Positions 25,665 to 34,867 of a DNA stretch of 64,000 bases are shown here, in pieces. The position numbers were made by a program, and so were the translations under genes. Origin of the DNA: Desulfovibrionales bacterium (GTDB lineage: Bacteria; Desulfobacterota; QYQD01); assembly GCA_028715605.1 (NCBI GenBank), contig JAQURM010000002.1, positions 1 to 64,000 of the forward strand, read 5' to 3'. The notes beneath the pieces were generated by a model. It was not told the DNA's origin, searched no databases, and was given only the letters and a program-made list of their open reading frames with translations. Within the stretch, counting starts at the first letter, position 1. Every line of letters begins with the position of its first letter.

Positions 25665-28157
25665 TTATGTCGCTTCTCCTGATTCTTGAATCGGGCTCTC
25701 GTCTTCCACATTGAGGGAGCCAAGTGAGTCAATGATTGGCAACAGCACCGGGGCAATCGCTTTTGTAAATTTATCCACCATATCTTCAATGTTCCCATTT
25801 GACTCTTCGTCATCATTGTGGTCATCGTGCGATGTGTCCGCTTTCTTTTTGCTCTCAGTCTCTTCCCTAAGCAGGGCCAGTCCAATTAGCACCATCCCAT
25901 ACTTGAATCTTGCTTTGGCGATATCCGGTTGATGCTTACCTGTCTTCACTTCATGCTTAAGATACTGATTGTCCATGTTAATGAAGAAGTCATAGACGTC
26001 ATGATCTTCTGCCCCATCATCCTTATCTCCGGCGGATCCGGCATTAATAATACGCAGCGCCGTGTACTTATCGAAAGGTGGCTTTTTGTTATCCCATTCG
26101 GGTTCATGGACTTCGGTAACCTGAGGCAGCGCGATGCCTGAAGGTATCTCGCGTTCATCGCCATTCTTGTCCGCCGGTGGTTTGCGCCTTGTTCCCAACT
26201 CTCCGTTCTTGGCTGCCGGTCCCATAACCTCTAACGTAAAACGATTCTCAAACGGATCAATTCGTGAGGGATCTGTAACGATAGCGAGGAACTCCAGATG
26301 ATCGCCTGTACGGCAATCATCTGGTAACTGTAGGTTAAGACTTGCGATGCCGTTTTGCAGATGGATAAAATAGTTATCATGGGGAGTCTTGGCGTTTCCT
26401 GAAATCCGGGACAGGGAAAACTCCCCTGCTTCGATTTCGCGGCTGAAGTACTCGTTCTCTGCATCTGTTTCGAAGATTGTGCGGCAGCGCATGTTGATGT
26501 GGCATTCGCGTTGCAGGGTATGTCCGTAGTCCTTTCCCTTGAATTTGAAATAGGAGGGAAAGCGTTTTCCCGTAAATTGCCGTTCGGAACTCTGAGCCTG
26601 GATGGTTTTGAACGGTGTGGATATTCTTGTGCCTTTGAGGAACAGGTCCGACAGAGTGGGCGATTGCTTGAGCAAAGATTGGAGAATATCCTCAAGCGGC
26701 TTAGAGTCATCGAGTTTTGATTCGACTTCTTCTCTTCGCCTGCGTTCTTTTAGGGCGCGCAAGCCGCTATGATCTTTCAATAGTTTTTCCAGTTCGCCTT
26801 CTATGGCATCGCGGAGGGGGCCGCCGCTCAACCGATCGCGGCTATTCATGAAGAGGTCTTCTCGCGAACGACCGTCGAATCTACTGCAATCTATAACGAC
26901 TAACAAGGAGTCGGCTAAGTAACTCAGGCCTGATCTGCGGAAAAAACCCTGAGTCAGATGGCCGTGAGTTTGCCCGTTCAGAACGAAAATAATCCCCTCA
27001 TTCTTACGGTACGTTTCAGCCTTTCCTTTTTTGAATGCATATATGTTTGCCGTCATCTCCTGTCCCGACGCGCGAAGCGAGCATGAAGATGGAAAATCGT
27101 CTTCAAGATTCTGCGCTTTGTCGTCCTCGAGTCGCACGGTGAGACCTGTAAGAGTGGTTTCTGGACTACCGGAATGGCCTCCATAATCACGGTATTCATA
27201 GAAACGAATCGGGAGGGCAATTTCGGGAAGTAAAAGGTCCACGCGCCCCATAAGACCATCTTTCCTCAGAATGTGAGATCGGTTGGGGAGACTGTATTCG
27301 TAAAGTTTAATCAGGGTTCCCCATTTCGACTCTTTTTTGTAAGCATCCTTTCCATCTGGAAAGATCGGCATAGAATCAGAGGAAAAGCTGAGCACTTGAC
27401 CTAGTTCTTCCCGAGTCTTGGGCGCAAGAAATGTATAGACGGAACTCCGGCGATTCCCAGAAGGATCTTCGCGCCGAACGACCGTGAACCCCCAATGGGT
27501 ATCGGCGGGATGTGTGGTATTCCCATTAAGTATCTGTGGATTTCGGCGGCTGAGTACAAATTGAAGATTATGTCGCCCGCAAAATTTAAGGACGCCGGTT
27601 CCTCCCATGTTGAACTTTCCCTGAACAAAAGGAATCCGGAGTTTGTTGGACTTGTTCAGTGAAAGAAGGGTATCTGGCATCATCTGGGGGGTTTGACCTT
27701 CGCCGCAATCTGCAATGGTGAAACTCGGGTTCTTTGGCGGCTTACTTCCTGTTGCACACAAAGTAATGCCCCGTGCCACTTCCGTTCTCTGTGAATTACT
27801 CCATTCGCGAATGCGACCGGCAATCCTGCTGTTTGGCTTACTCGACTCTTCGAAGAAAGAGGCAACTGCTGCACGTATAGACTGTGGCGCATTATCTCCC
27901 TCTAGGTCGATTCTTCTTACCAACGCCTCATTCATGAGGCGTGCATCCACGGCATTGACAAGTTTTTCAACCAAGGCAGCATCTGGACGTGCTTGCTGGT
28001 TACCAATGGTGTTGAAGTTGTTCTCATAGTCTCCGTAATAACGCCATACACTTGAGTCATCCCAATATCCAACCTTTTTCAGGAGTTGAATCACCTCTTC
28101 CTCTGTATCCGCGCGCATTAATGAAAGGCAGAGTTTTTTTGCCTGCTGATCCGTCAT
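25665..28157 (-). CDS. GHKL-ATPase protein (MORC/HSP90/MutL-like), candidate defence effector
   Basis: An 830-residue protein with Bergerat-fold motifs: an N box EKLVNAVDA (Glu64, Asn68, Asp71), IADCGEGQTP (D-x-G-x-G), and GKFNMGGTG as the ATP-lid glycine motif. A middle domain (about 220-400) and a long C-terminal region with acidic and Lys/Asp-rich stretches follow. MORC- and MutL-like GHKL ATPases have been described in restriction-modification operons (for example with Z1 helicases, or in the Mza system). Here the partners are a methyltransferase and a small DNA-binding-like protein, with no visible helicase or nuclease. ATG 28157 has GGAGG 8 nt upstream. Confidence 0.75.
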   Translation of the reverse strand: MTDQQAKKLCLSLMRADTEEEVIQLLKKVGYWDDSSVWRYYGDYENNFNTIGNQQARPDAALVEKLVNAVDARLMNEALVRRIDLEGDNAPQSIRAAVASFFEESSKPNSRIAGRIREWSNSQRTEVARGITLCATGSKPPKNPSFTIADCGEGQTPQMMPDTLLSLNKSNKLRIPFVQGKFNMGGTGVLKFCGRHNLQFVLSRRNPQILNGNTTHPADTHWGFTVVRREDPSGNRRSSVYTFLAPKTREELGQVLSFSSDSMPIFPDGKDAYKKESKWGTLIKLYEYSLPNRSHILRKDGLMGRVDLLLPEIALPIRFYEYRDYGGHSGSPETTLTGLTVRLEDDKAQNLEDDFPSSCSLRASGQEMTANIYAFKKGKAETYRKNEGIIFVLNGQTHGHLTQGFFRRSGLSYLADSLLVVIDCSRFDGRSREDLFMNSRDRLSGGPLRDAIEGELEKLLKDHSGLRALKERRRREEVESKLDDSKPLEDILQSLLKQSPTLSDLFLKGTRISTPFKTIQAQSSERQFTGKRFPSYFKFKGKDYGHTLQRECHINMRCRTIFETDAENEYFSREIEAGEFSLSRISGNAKTPHDNYFIHLQNGIASLNLQLPDDCRTGDHLEFLAIVTDPSRIDPFENRFTLEVMGPAAKNGELGTRRKPPADKNGDEREIPSGIALPQVTEVHEPEWDNKKPPFDKYTALRIINAGSAGDKDDGAEDHDVYDFFINMDNQYLKHEVKTGKHQPDIAKARFKYGMVLIGLALLREETESKKKADTSHDDHNDDEESNGNIEDMVDKFTKAIAPVLLPIIDSLGSLNVEDESPIQESGEAT

Positions 28158-28182
28158 GACCGTATCCTCCTTTTCGCAGTGT

Positions 28183-29343
28183 TCATCTGGTTTCAGCATA
28201 GTCTTGTCCGGAATCCGTGATTGAATATGTCACCCGAACCCCGTTTCGTACTCGTGTTATCAACCCTAAATCTGCCATGCGGGAGAGTGCGCCGGAACGC
28301 TGGGAGGCGAGGAAAGAGGGGCTGAGCGAGCGGCTGGAATCGGTGGGTACGAGAGGACGCAGGGCTTCATCCAGTTTTTCCGGCGTATCGGCCCCTTCGC
28401 GGACAGCGTTCAGCAGCGTTCGGAACACAAAGTCCTCCACGGGCACGAATACCCGGATATGATTCAGCAGGAAAGTAACCTCTTCCTGTGAGAATTTCTG
28501 CGTCGGTTCTCCCTGCGCTCCATCCAGGATAGGATTGCCGAGCCGAGCAAGGCACAGGCCTGGAGCGGTGAGCAGCAGACGCGACGGCTCTCCCGTTGCC
28601 AGAGCGACCAGCTTGTAATCGCACAGCAGACCAAAGAGTTGACCATGGCTGTTCACGCTGCCGACGAACTGATTTGCATAGCGAGCGCGGCTTTTTTCGG
28701 CTTCCGATCCGCTGCGTGGAAATGCGGTGGAAAGGGCATCGTCGCGTCCGATCTTGTATCGGCGGTCGTGAGCGGTCAGGTAGTCGCCCAGAAGGGCGGC
28801 CGCTTCGGCAATCCGAGAGGCCGCGGATTCCAGGGAAACGCCTCCCTTATGCGCGGCGGCCATACGGGCAAGGGCGCGGCAATTGGCTTTGGCGGGAAGC
28901 AACTTGTTGTACTGGCCGAAAAGCCAGTGGTCGAGCGTGACCGTCTTCCCGGCGTTTGATTCGTCCTTATCCTTATGGGCCTCCATGGTAACTATGGAAA
29001 GATCGCCAACCCCGTCGAGAAGGAAAACGTCCGGGATGCGCGAGCGTTTTCCTTCGGCGGGAGGATAGTGAGCGTCCGGCGTCTGTTGTGGGCGGGACGC
29101 GGCGGGCGACCTCTTAGTCGAAGCAGGTTTTGCCGTTTCTCGTTTAGGGGGAAGCCCGGCGGAGAGGGGTGAAAACTCGTTTCCAATGACAAGAGCGCCT
29201 TTCATGGCTACTTCCCGATCCAGCAACCAGAGATTGGAGATAGCGACGGCGATCAGTTCACTGTAGTCTTTATACTGATCCTTGCCTAAAAGACTGTCCA
29301 TCTTTCGCTTGGTCTCTGTATCACAGTTAAAGCAGACAATCAT
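28183..29343 (-). CDS. Unknown protein co-transcribed with the GHKL ATPase
   Basis: A 386-residue protein. The N-terminal 50 residues (MIVCFNCDTETKRKMDSLL, then KDYSELIAVAISNLW) look like a small helical DNA-binding or dimerisation module of the RHH type. A Pro/Ser/Lys-rich linker follows (about 60-100). The C-terminal 60 residues (SGALSRMADLGLITRVRNGVRVTYSITDSG) form a winged helix. No catalytic motif was recognised. ATG 29343 has AGGAG 8 nt upstream; a longer frame to 29427 has no ribosome site. It ends 25 nt before the GHKL gene, so they form one operon and this protein may recognise DNA or regulate it (inference). Confidence 0.6.
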   Translation of the reverse strand: MIVCFNCDTETKRKMDSLLGKDQYKDYSELIAVAISNLWLLDREVAMKGALVIGNEFSPLSAGLPPKRETAKPASTKRSPAASRPQQTPDAHYPPAEGKRSRIPDVFLLDGVGDLSIVTMEAHKDKDESNAGKTVTLDHWLFGQYNKLLPAKANCRALARMAAAHKGGVSLESAASRIAEAAALLGDYLTAHDRRYKIGRDDALSTAFPRSGSEAEKSRARYANQFVGSVNSHGQLFGLLCDYKLVALATGEPSRLLLTAPGLCLARLGNPILDGAQGEPTQKFSQEEVTFLLNHIRVFVPVEDFVFRTLLNAVREGADTPEKLDEALRPLVPTDSSRSLSPSFLASQRSGALSRMADLGLITRVRNGVRVTYSITDSGQDYAETR

Positions 29344-29524
29344 GATTTTTTCTCCTGCTCGATCAATTTTATGTATACAGTAATACAGTATATTAAAATA
29401 TGTCAATAGAAAATTTCGAGAGTGCACGGTAAAGCAGGCCCTTCAGGTGGGAGGCAGCATTGGGGATGTCTATAAATTATAACTTACTTTCGATGGTTAA
29501 CTCATGCCTGAAAAAGGAATTTTT

Positions 29525-29591
29525 AGACAGGTTGGAGGGCGATGTTCAGGCGCTTGGCGGCGCCGGAGATAGAAACTCATCCAGTCTCTCC
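29525..29591. repeat. Direct repeat (left copy), duplicate of the ysxC 3' end
   Basis: 67 bp that match 32403-32469 at 64 of 67 positions. The unit contains the final codons (LDEFLSPA) and the stop shared by the ORF6N gene and ysxC. Together the two copies frame a 2.9-kb hsdM/ORF6N segment and look like attachment-site duplication, although no integrase remains. Confidence 0.85.
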
Positions 29592-30538
29592 AGAAGCGTG
29601 AATGCGTCTTTATCAAACCTGGAAAAGGCGAACCATTTTTTGCCCAGGTCTTTTAAGGATGCGCCGAAATGATAAACGGTTTTGCCGTCAATGATTAAAA
29701 ATCTATCGTGTGAGTTGTTAAATTCCTTAACCGTAATCGCCGGGTATTGCTCGTTATATTTTTTTACGTCCAGAGCAAGCTGTTTGGAAATGGTCTTGGT
29801 GAGAACGGTAATCCGCACTTTCTTGTTGGCTTTGGAAAGCAACGTCAAGACGCCATCATCAATATAATTATCAATCACAATCATTGATTTCCTTGCAGTG
29901 CGAATCAGATCGGAAACAAACTGATAGGCATCAAAAATCTGTCCGTCAAAAAAGATGCCCTGCTTTGGTCTTATGCTTCGTTCTTCAATGGCATTGAAAA
30001 TCTGTTCAAATTTATGGTCAGTCTCTGCCTTGTGCTCGATCTGTTTTCTTTCCACTGCATCCAGACGTTGAAATACCTCTGCATTAGAGGCCAAAAACCG
30101 GCGCATGGCAACAAAGGCATTGATAATTTGAATGCTTATCTGAACAGCTTTCGCGCTTTTCAGAACCCCGGAAAGCATCGCCACCCCTTGTTCCGTAAAA
30201 ACGTAGGGGAGATACCTTCGGCCTCCCTGACTATTTAAGGTCGCAAATTGCGACCTTATGTTTTGCTCATTTTTTGAGGTGCCAATTTGGAACCTCAAAT
30301 GGTTTTCGTTTTCTAAGGTCACAATTTGTGACCTTAGAACATTGTTCTCTTCTGTGGTAAGCTGGAAGCTGAATTCCTGCGGGAATCTTTCAATATTTCT
30401 TTTGACCGCTCGGTTTAAGACTTTCGTTCCCACACCGTAGATTTTTGCCAGGTCGCTATCCATCATGACTTGAACACCGCGTATGGTATAGATGCGGCTT
30501 TTAATGTCGTCATTCTTCATGATTGCATGTTCAGCCAT
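29546..30538 (-). CDS. ORF6N (KilA-N-like) domain protein with C-terminal PLD-like domain
   Basis: A 330-residue two-domain protein. The N-terminal ORF6N domain (about 10-135) has the usual [18 protein letters not shown]...[10 protein letters not shown]...[12 protein letters not shown] coiled coil lies at 155-185. The C-terminal domain has [17 protein letters not shown] and SHDRFLIID, an H-x-(K/R)-x4-D motif of the phospholipase D superfamily with Arg for Lys. Such proteins often lie in type I restriction loci, but their role is unproven. Within the ORF6N domain, residues encoded at 30236-30339 form a 13-residue tandem repeat. The last about 15 residues come from the ysxC-derived repeat. ATG 30538 overlaps the hsdM stop by 8 nt (GGAAGG upstream). 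Confidence 0.82.
   Translation of the reverse strand: MAEHAIMKNDDIKSRIYTIRGVQVMMDSDLAKIYGVGTKVLNRAVKRNIERFPQEFSFQLTTEENNVLRSQIVTLENENHLRFQIGTSKNEQNIRSQFATLNSQGGRRYLPYVFTEQGVAMLSGVLKSAKAVQISIQIINAFVAMRRFLASNAEVFQRLDAVERKQIEHKAETDHKFEQIFNAIEERSIRPKQGIFFDGQIFDAYQFVSDLIRTARKSMIVIDNYIDDGVLTLLSKANKKVRITVLTKTISKQLALDVKKYNEQYPAITVKEFNNSHDRFLIIDGKTVYHFGASLKDLGKKWFAFSRFDKDAFTLLERLDEFLSPAPPSA
30236..30339. repeat. Three palindromes at 39-nt period inside the ORF6N gene
   Basis: Palindrome centres lie at 30247, 30286 and 30325, exactly 39 nt apart. Arms are 11 bp (TAAGGTCGCAA), 12 bp with one mismatch (TTGAGGTGCCAA) and 14 bp (TTCTAAGGTCACAA), each with a single central base. On the minus strand they encode a 13-residue repeat with the consensus (L/I)R(S/F)Q(I/F)xT(L/S). 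The arm sequence differs between copies while pairing is kept. Confidence 0.9.
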
Positions 30539-32141
30539 TGATTTTCACCTTCCGCAAATTTTCAATAATCAGGGCATTGAGCCGCACTTCTTCTTTAATT
30601 TGCTCTTCCAGTTCCGTCTTGAGCTTTCCAAACCGTTCGGCAAAATCAAAATCATCCTCATCTTCCGGCAGGCCGATGTAGCGGCCCGGAGTGAGCACAT
30701 AATCTTTTTCTCTGATTTCATCGAGAGTTACTGATTTACAGAAGCCGGGAACATCTTCATAGTGATTGCTTTTGCTGCGCCAGTGGTGGTAGGTGCCCGT
30801 AATTTTCGCAATGTCTTCATCGGTAAAATCTTTTGTCCGGCGGTTAATGAGATAACCGCGATTGCGGGCGTCGATAAACAAAACTCTATCAAGGCGGCCT
30901 TCTTTTTTACGCGACAAGAACCAGAGACAGGCAGGTATCTGCGTATTCAGAAAGAGTTTTGCCGGAAGGTTGACAATACAGTCAAGCAGTCCGGCTTCGA
31001 TAATGGCTTTGCGTGTTTCGCCTTCACCGTTGGTTTTGGAAGTAAGAGAACCCTTGGCGAGAACAAAGCCTGCCATGCCTTTTGACGACATGTGATAGAT
31101 AAGGTGTTGAATCCATGCATAGTTGGCATTACCTGCCGGCGGTATCCCGTATTTCCAGCGGGCGTCATCTTTTAAGAGATCACCTGACCAGTCGGAATCG
31201 TTGAACGGCGGATTGGCAATGATGAAGTCGGCCTTCAGGTCTTTGTGCGCGTCATTCAGAAACGAGCCCTCATTGTTCCATTTGATGTTGGAGCTGTCGA
31301 TCCCGCGAATGGCAAGGTTCATTTTGGCAAGACGCCAGGTGGTCTGGTTGGACTCCTGCCCGTAAATGGAAATCAGGTCGGCAGGATTGAGGCTGACGCC
31401 CTTGCCTTTCTTTTTATAGTGGTCCTGGTGAGCGGTAATAAACTTCTCACTCTGAACAAACATACCGCCAGACCCGCAGCAAGGGTCGAAAACGCGGCCT
31501 TCATAAGGTTCAAGCATTTCAACCAGCAGCTTGACAACGCTTCTGGGAGTGTAGAACTGACCGCCCTTTTTCCCCTCGGCAAGCGCGAATTGCCCGAGGA
31601 AATATTCATACACCTGGCCGAGCACATCCTTGCTTTGTGCTTCTTCGGTGCCGAGCGCAATCGTGCCGACAAGGTCGATGAGCCCGCCAAGACTTGCCCG
31701 GTCAAGGTTCTGCCGTGCGTAAACCTTGGGAAGAACGCCCTTAAGAGAAGGGTTCCGGCGTTCTATGGCTTCCATGGCTTCATCAACATATCCGCCAATA
31801 TCTACTTTTTTACCATTATCGAGAAGGATTTCGGTCTTCTTGGCGTTATCGGAAATGGGTTTCCATCGGGCGACAGGCGGGACAAAGAAAACCTTTTCAG
31901 CGGTGTATTCGTTCGGGTCTTCCGGGTCAGCCCCTTCGTATTCGCCCTTACCCTTTACAAGTTTAGAATGCAGGACTTCAAAGGCATCGGATATGTATTT
32001 CAGAAAAATCAGACCGAGCACCACATGCTTATACTCCGCAGCATCCATATTTTTACGAAGTTTATCCGCAGATTGCCAGAGTGTCGCCTCGATGGATTCC
32101 TGTTTGTTATTCTTCCTGCCTGCTTGCTTGACTTTAGGCAT
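30531..32141 (-). CDS. hsdM: Type I restriction-modification system M subunit
   Basis: N6-adenine methyltransferase subunit (536 aa). The N-terminal HsdM_N domain ([29 protein letters not shown]) leads to motif [11 protein letters not shown] and catalytic motif IV NPPF. The C-terminal part ends in the usual helix that contacts HsdS. HsdM needs an S subunit for target recognition and pairs with R for cleavage; neither hsdS nor hsdR is present in the window, so this is an orphan unless they lie elsewhere. It has GGAG just before ATG 32141. It is followed, with an 8-nt overlap, by the ORF6N-PLD gene. Confidence 0.95.
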   Translation of the reverse strand: MPKVKQAGRKNNKQESIEATLWQSADKLRKNMDAAEYKHVVLGLIFLKYISDAFEVLHSKLVKGKGEYEGADPEDPNEYTAEKVFFVPPVARWKPISDNAKKTEILLDNGKKVDIGGYVDEAMEAIERRNPSLKGVLPKVYARQNLDRASLGGLIDLVGTIALGTEEAQSKDVLGQVYEYFLGQFALAEGKKGGQFYTPRSVVKLLVEMLEPYEGRVFDPCCGSGGMFVQSEKFITAHQDHYKKKGKGVSLNPADLISIYGQESNQTTWRLAKMNLAIRGIDSSNIKWNNEGSFLNDAHKDLKADFIIANPPFNDSDWSGDLLKDDARWKYGIPPAGNANYAWIQHLIYHMSSKGMAGFVLAKGSLTSKTNGEGETRKAIIEAGLLDCIVNLPAKLFLNTQIPACLWFLSRKKEGRLDRVLFIDARNRGYLINRRTKDFTDEDIAKITGTYHHWRSKSNHYEDVPGFCKSVTLDEIREKDYVLTPGRYIGLPEDEDDFDFAERFGKLKTELEEQIKEEVRLNALIIENLRKVKING

Positions 32142-32402
32142 TATGTCTCCGTTCTGAATTTCTGTTTTTACACCCGCTTAGGACGAGCGGGCGCTCTTAG
32201 GGGCACTTACTTCATTCTTTCCGCATAACGAACAAGAGTTTTTCCGGCGCGGAGCCGACCGGAAAAAGTATAATTAAACTGAACCGCGCACGCTCACGCT
32301 GTTATTTGGAAATTTATCGGCTCAGTATAGTCCTATTGTTTGATTTTATAGCAGGAATTGATTGATATTCCAAGATGAAACGTTGTGGATATGAAGATTT
32401 TC
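32142..32402. other. Leader region of hsdM
   Basis: 261 bp between the right direct repeat and hsdM. It must hold the hsdM promoter (minus strand), but no clear -35/-10 pair was picked out. No gene seen. Confidence 0.3.
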
Positions 32403-32469
32403 AGACAGGTTGGAGGGCGATGTTCAGGCGCTTAGAGACGCCGGAGATAGAAACTCATCCAGTCTCTCC
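32403..32469. repeat. Direct repeat (right copy), within the ysxC 3' end
   Basis: The 67-bp partner of 29525-29591. Here it forms the natural end of ysxC: the last codons, the TGA at 32424-32426 and 21 bp beyond. Because ysxC is intact at this side, this copy resembles the reconstituted end of the target gene after integration. Confidence 0.85.
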
Positions 32470-33023
32470 CATGTAGCCTCTTTTCCTGCCCCGGTTAATG
32501 AGGAGAAGGGGATCATATCTTCGGTTTTTACAGATAATATTTGCCCGATGCGGGAGATTTGTTCCCGCTTTTTATTGCCGGAGAGCTTATCGGCCTTGGA
32601 TAAGACAATGAGATAAGGGAGGTGGTGCGATTCAAACCAGGAAAGCAGAGAGAGGTCTTCTTGATTGGGCAGTCGGCGGATATCGAAGATGACCACCACT
32701 GCCTTCAGGGTTGCTCTTTTCGTAAGGTACCCCTCAATCAAACCCTTCCAATCCTTTCTTACAGAGACAGGGACCCGGGCGTAACCATAACCAGGCAGGT
32801 CGACGAAATAAATGACGTCATTCACCTGGTAAAAATTGATGGATTGTGTGCGTCCGGGGTCCTTGCTGGTCTGGGCCAGTTTTTTCCGGCCCACCAGGGT
32901 GTTTATAAATGAGGATTTGCCGACGTTAGACCGTCCCGCGAAGGCCACCTCGGGGCGGTCCGCGTCCGGTAACTGGGGTAACTTATAGACACTTTTCAGG
33001 AAATCAACAGAATGGACATGCAT
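32424..33023 (-). CDS. ysxC: Ribosome-biogenesis GTPase YsxC/EngB
   Basis: Essential GTPase in large-subunit assembly (199 aa). G1 AFAGRSNVGKSS, G2 region SKDPGRTQSINFY, G3 DLPGYG and G4 LSKADKL are all present in order. The tail [12 protein letters not shown] lies in the duplicated 67-bp sequence, which suggests the gene end served as an insertion site. ATG 33023. Confidence 0.95.
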   Translation of the reverse strand: MHVHSVDFLKSVYKLPQLPDADRPEVAFAGRSNVGKSSFINTLVGRKKLAQTSKDPGRTQSINFYQVNDVIYFVDLPGYGYARVPVSVRKDWKGLIEGYLTKRATLKAVVVIFDIRRLPNQEDLSLLSWFESHHLPYLIVLSKADKLSGNKKREQISRIGQILSVKTEDMIPFSSLTGAGKEATWERLDEFLSPASLSA

Positions 33024-33046
33024 AATGATACCGGGTGACTAGGCCT

Positions 33047-33165
33047 TGACGTCTTCGTAAAAAGTCTATTTGCTGCGAAATAGCGATCAGCCATTAGCTA
33101 TCAGCGGTCAGTTTAAGGCGCTATTCCACTTCCTGAAAGCTGAGAGCTGAATGCTGACTGCTCTT
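33047..33165. repeat. Dispersed repeats upstream of ysxC
   Basis: TTGACGTCTTCGTAAAAAGTC (33051-33071) recurs in variant form at 41160 and 41247. It is followed by GATCAGCCATTAGCTATCAGC and GAAAGCTGAGAGCTGAATGC words, the same family as 14494-14578 and 45905-45945. The two halves are partly complementary and could fold. No gene present. Confidence 0.7.
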
Positions 33166-33227
33166 CTTATTTGCGCGCCTTGTCCGCCGCGGCGGAGAGC
33201 TTTTTACCGTGCCGTTGGGCTGAGGGC

Positions 33228-33995
33228 CTACTTTAACTCTGCCATGGCCTTGCGCGCCTGCCTGCCCCATGCGCTCTCCGGGGATAACCGGACCACCTCT
33301 TCAAAGGCGGCCAGGGCCTGTATTTCCTTGTGTTGGCGCAGATAGGCCTCACCCAGGTGATAATGGGCCTCGACATACGAGGGGAAATAATTTACGGCCT
33401 GTTGAAAGGCGTCTATGGCCTTTTCCAGATCATTTTGCTCCATATAGACTATGCCGAGGTTATTAAAGGCGCTCTCGTAGCGCGGAGAAAACCGGAGCGC
33501 CAGGTTGTAATTATGGATGGCCTTGTCGTATTCTTTTTTACGATAGTACGCCCATCCCATGTTGTTATATGCGAATTGAGGGGTAAGATAGAGGGGGTTG
33601 GACAAGGCCAGATTGAATTGCTGAATAGCCTTATCCCAGTCTTCCAGCGTCAGATAGACGGTCCCCAGGTTATTGTAAGCCTCTGAGAAGTCCGGCTTCA
33701 GCTTTACAGCCTGATTAAAGTGCTCAATAGCCTTGTCAAAATCGGCGCGTGTAGTGTAAACGCGCCCAAGTATATTATGTACGGTTGGGTTTCCCTCGTC
33801 CAGATTGTAAGCGTTTAATGCCTCTCCCAGGGCGGCGGGAAGATTTCCCTCGCTCAGATAGGTATCGCTCAGCCTCAGGTGTATCATGGTCTTTTTCTGG
33901 CGTATAGCCATGTCTTCAGCGCAGGATACAAGTGTCAGGGTAAGCAGGATGAGTAAAGAAAACCGCAGCCCTATTATTTGCCGGGGCATAGCCAT
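33228..33995 (-). CDS. TPR lipoprotein, PilF/PilW-like
   Basis: A 255-residue protein with a lipoprotein signal (LLILLTLTLVSC, lipobox LVSC at about 22-25) and five to six tetratricopeptide repeats (for example AYNNLGTVYLTLEDWDKAIQQF, AFNNLGIVYMEQNDLEKAIDAF). Size and layout match the outer-membrane pilotin-type protein PilF/PilW needed for type IV pilus secretin assembly, but no pilus gene is near. Its start overlaps the hisG stop by 1 nt, so it is expressed with the histidine genes. Confidence 0.78.
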   Translation of the reverse strand: MAMPRQIIGLRFSLLILLTLTLVSCAEDMAIRQKKTMIHLRLSDTYLSEGNLPAALGEALNAYNLDEGNPTVHNILGRVYTTRADFDKAIEHFNQAVKLKPDFSEAYNNLGTVYLTLEDWDKAIQQFNLALSNPLYLTPQFAYNNMGWAYYRKKEYDKAIHNYNLALRFSPRYESAFNNLGIVYMEQNDLEKAIDAFQQAVNYFPSYVEAHYHLGEAYLRQHKEIQALAAFEEVVRLSPESAWGRQARKAMAELK

Positions 33996-34867
33996 TATAT
34001 CACCTTATTCAGGGAGTATTCTATAATCCCTTCCGCTCCGGCCCTGAGGAGTTTAGGAATAAGGTCTCTGACCGTTTTCTCCTCAACGACGGTCTCCACC
34101 GAATACCACTGAGATTGGTAAAGATGGGCTATCGTCGGCGCGTTGAGACTGGGGAGTAAGGCAATGACTACTTCTAATTTTTCTTCAGGGATATTCATTT
34201 TAAGGCCGACCATTTTGTAGGCCAGCAGGGCGCCTTTTAACAGCAAGGCGATCTGCTGTATCTTTTCCCTTTTCCACCCGTCCTGCCAGGATTCGTTATT
34301 GGCGATAAGCTGTGTATTGGACTGCATGAATTCGTGGATGATGTGGAGGCCGTGCGCCTTTATGGTGCTGCCGGTCTCGGTAACCTCTACGATAGCGTCG
34401 GCCAATCCCGACACTACCTTGGCCTCGGTAGCTCCCCAGGAGAATTCAACCTGGACGGGGATATCCCTTTCCGCAAAATAGCGTTTCGTAAAGTTGACCA
34501 ATTCTGTAGCTATTTTCTTGCCGGCAAGGTCCTCCAGTTTCTTAATGGGTGAGTTTACCGGCACCGCCAGTACCCAGCGGGTAGGGCGATTGCTTACCTT
34601 GGAATAGACCAGATCATCTACCACAGTAATCTGCGAACCATTTTCCAGTATCCAGTCCTTGCCGGTAAGGCCGGCATCCAGAGTGGCGTTTTCCACGTAA
34701 CGGGACATCTCCTGCGCCCGGCAGATATGGCATTCAATGTGTTCATCATCTATCTCCGGGAAATAGCTGCGGGAATTAAGCGATATCTTCCACCCGGACC
34801 TGGCGAATAGTTCAAGGGTGGCCTTTTCCAGGCTACCCTTGGGTATGCCCAGTTTTAGTTTTTTCAA
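33995..34867 (-). CDS. hisG: ATP phosphoribosyltransferase (long form)
   Basis: First enzyme of histidine biosynthesis, joining ATP and PRPP (290 aa). [22 protein letters not shown] at the N-terminus and the segment [18 protein letters not shown] are family signatures. The C-terminal about 75 residues ([25 protein letters not shown]) are the ACT-like regulatory domain of the hexameric HisG long form, so no HisZ partner is needed and histidine feedback is expected. It overlaps hisI by 4 nt. Confidence 0.95.
   Translation of the reverse strand: MKKLKLGIPKGSLEKATLELFARSGWKISLNSRSYFPEIDDEHIECHICRAQEMSRYVENATLDAGLTGKDWILENGSQITVVDDLVYSKVSNRPTRWVLAVPVNSPIKKLEDLAGKKIATELVNFTKRYFAERDIPVQVEFSWGATEAKVVSGLADAIVEVTETGSTIKAHGLHIIHEFMQSNTQLIANNESWQDGWKREKIQQIALLLKGALLAYKMVGLKMNIPEEKLEVVIALLPSLNAPTIAHLYQSQWYSVETVVEEKTVRDLIPKLLRAGAEGIIEYSLNKVI

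Noticed and set aside
30531-32141. Complete type I restriction system
   Set aside because: Only hsdM is present; no S or R subunit was found on either side, and the stand-alone HSDR_N-like protein at 16950 is too short to be HsdR.
31245-32228. Plus-strand frame of 327 codons
   Set aside because: Antisense to hsdM, whose motifs are unmistakable.
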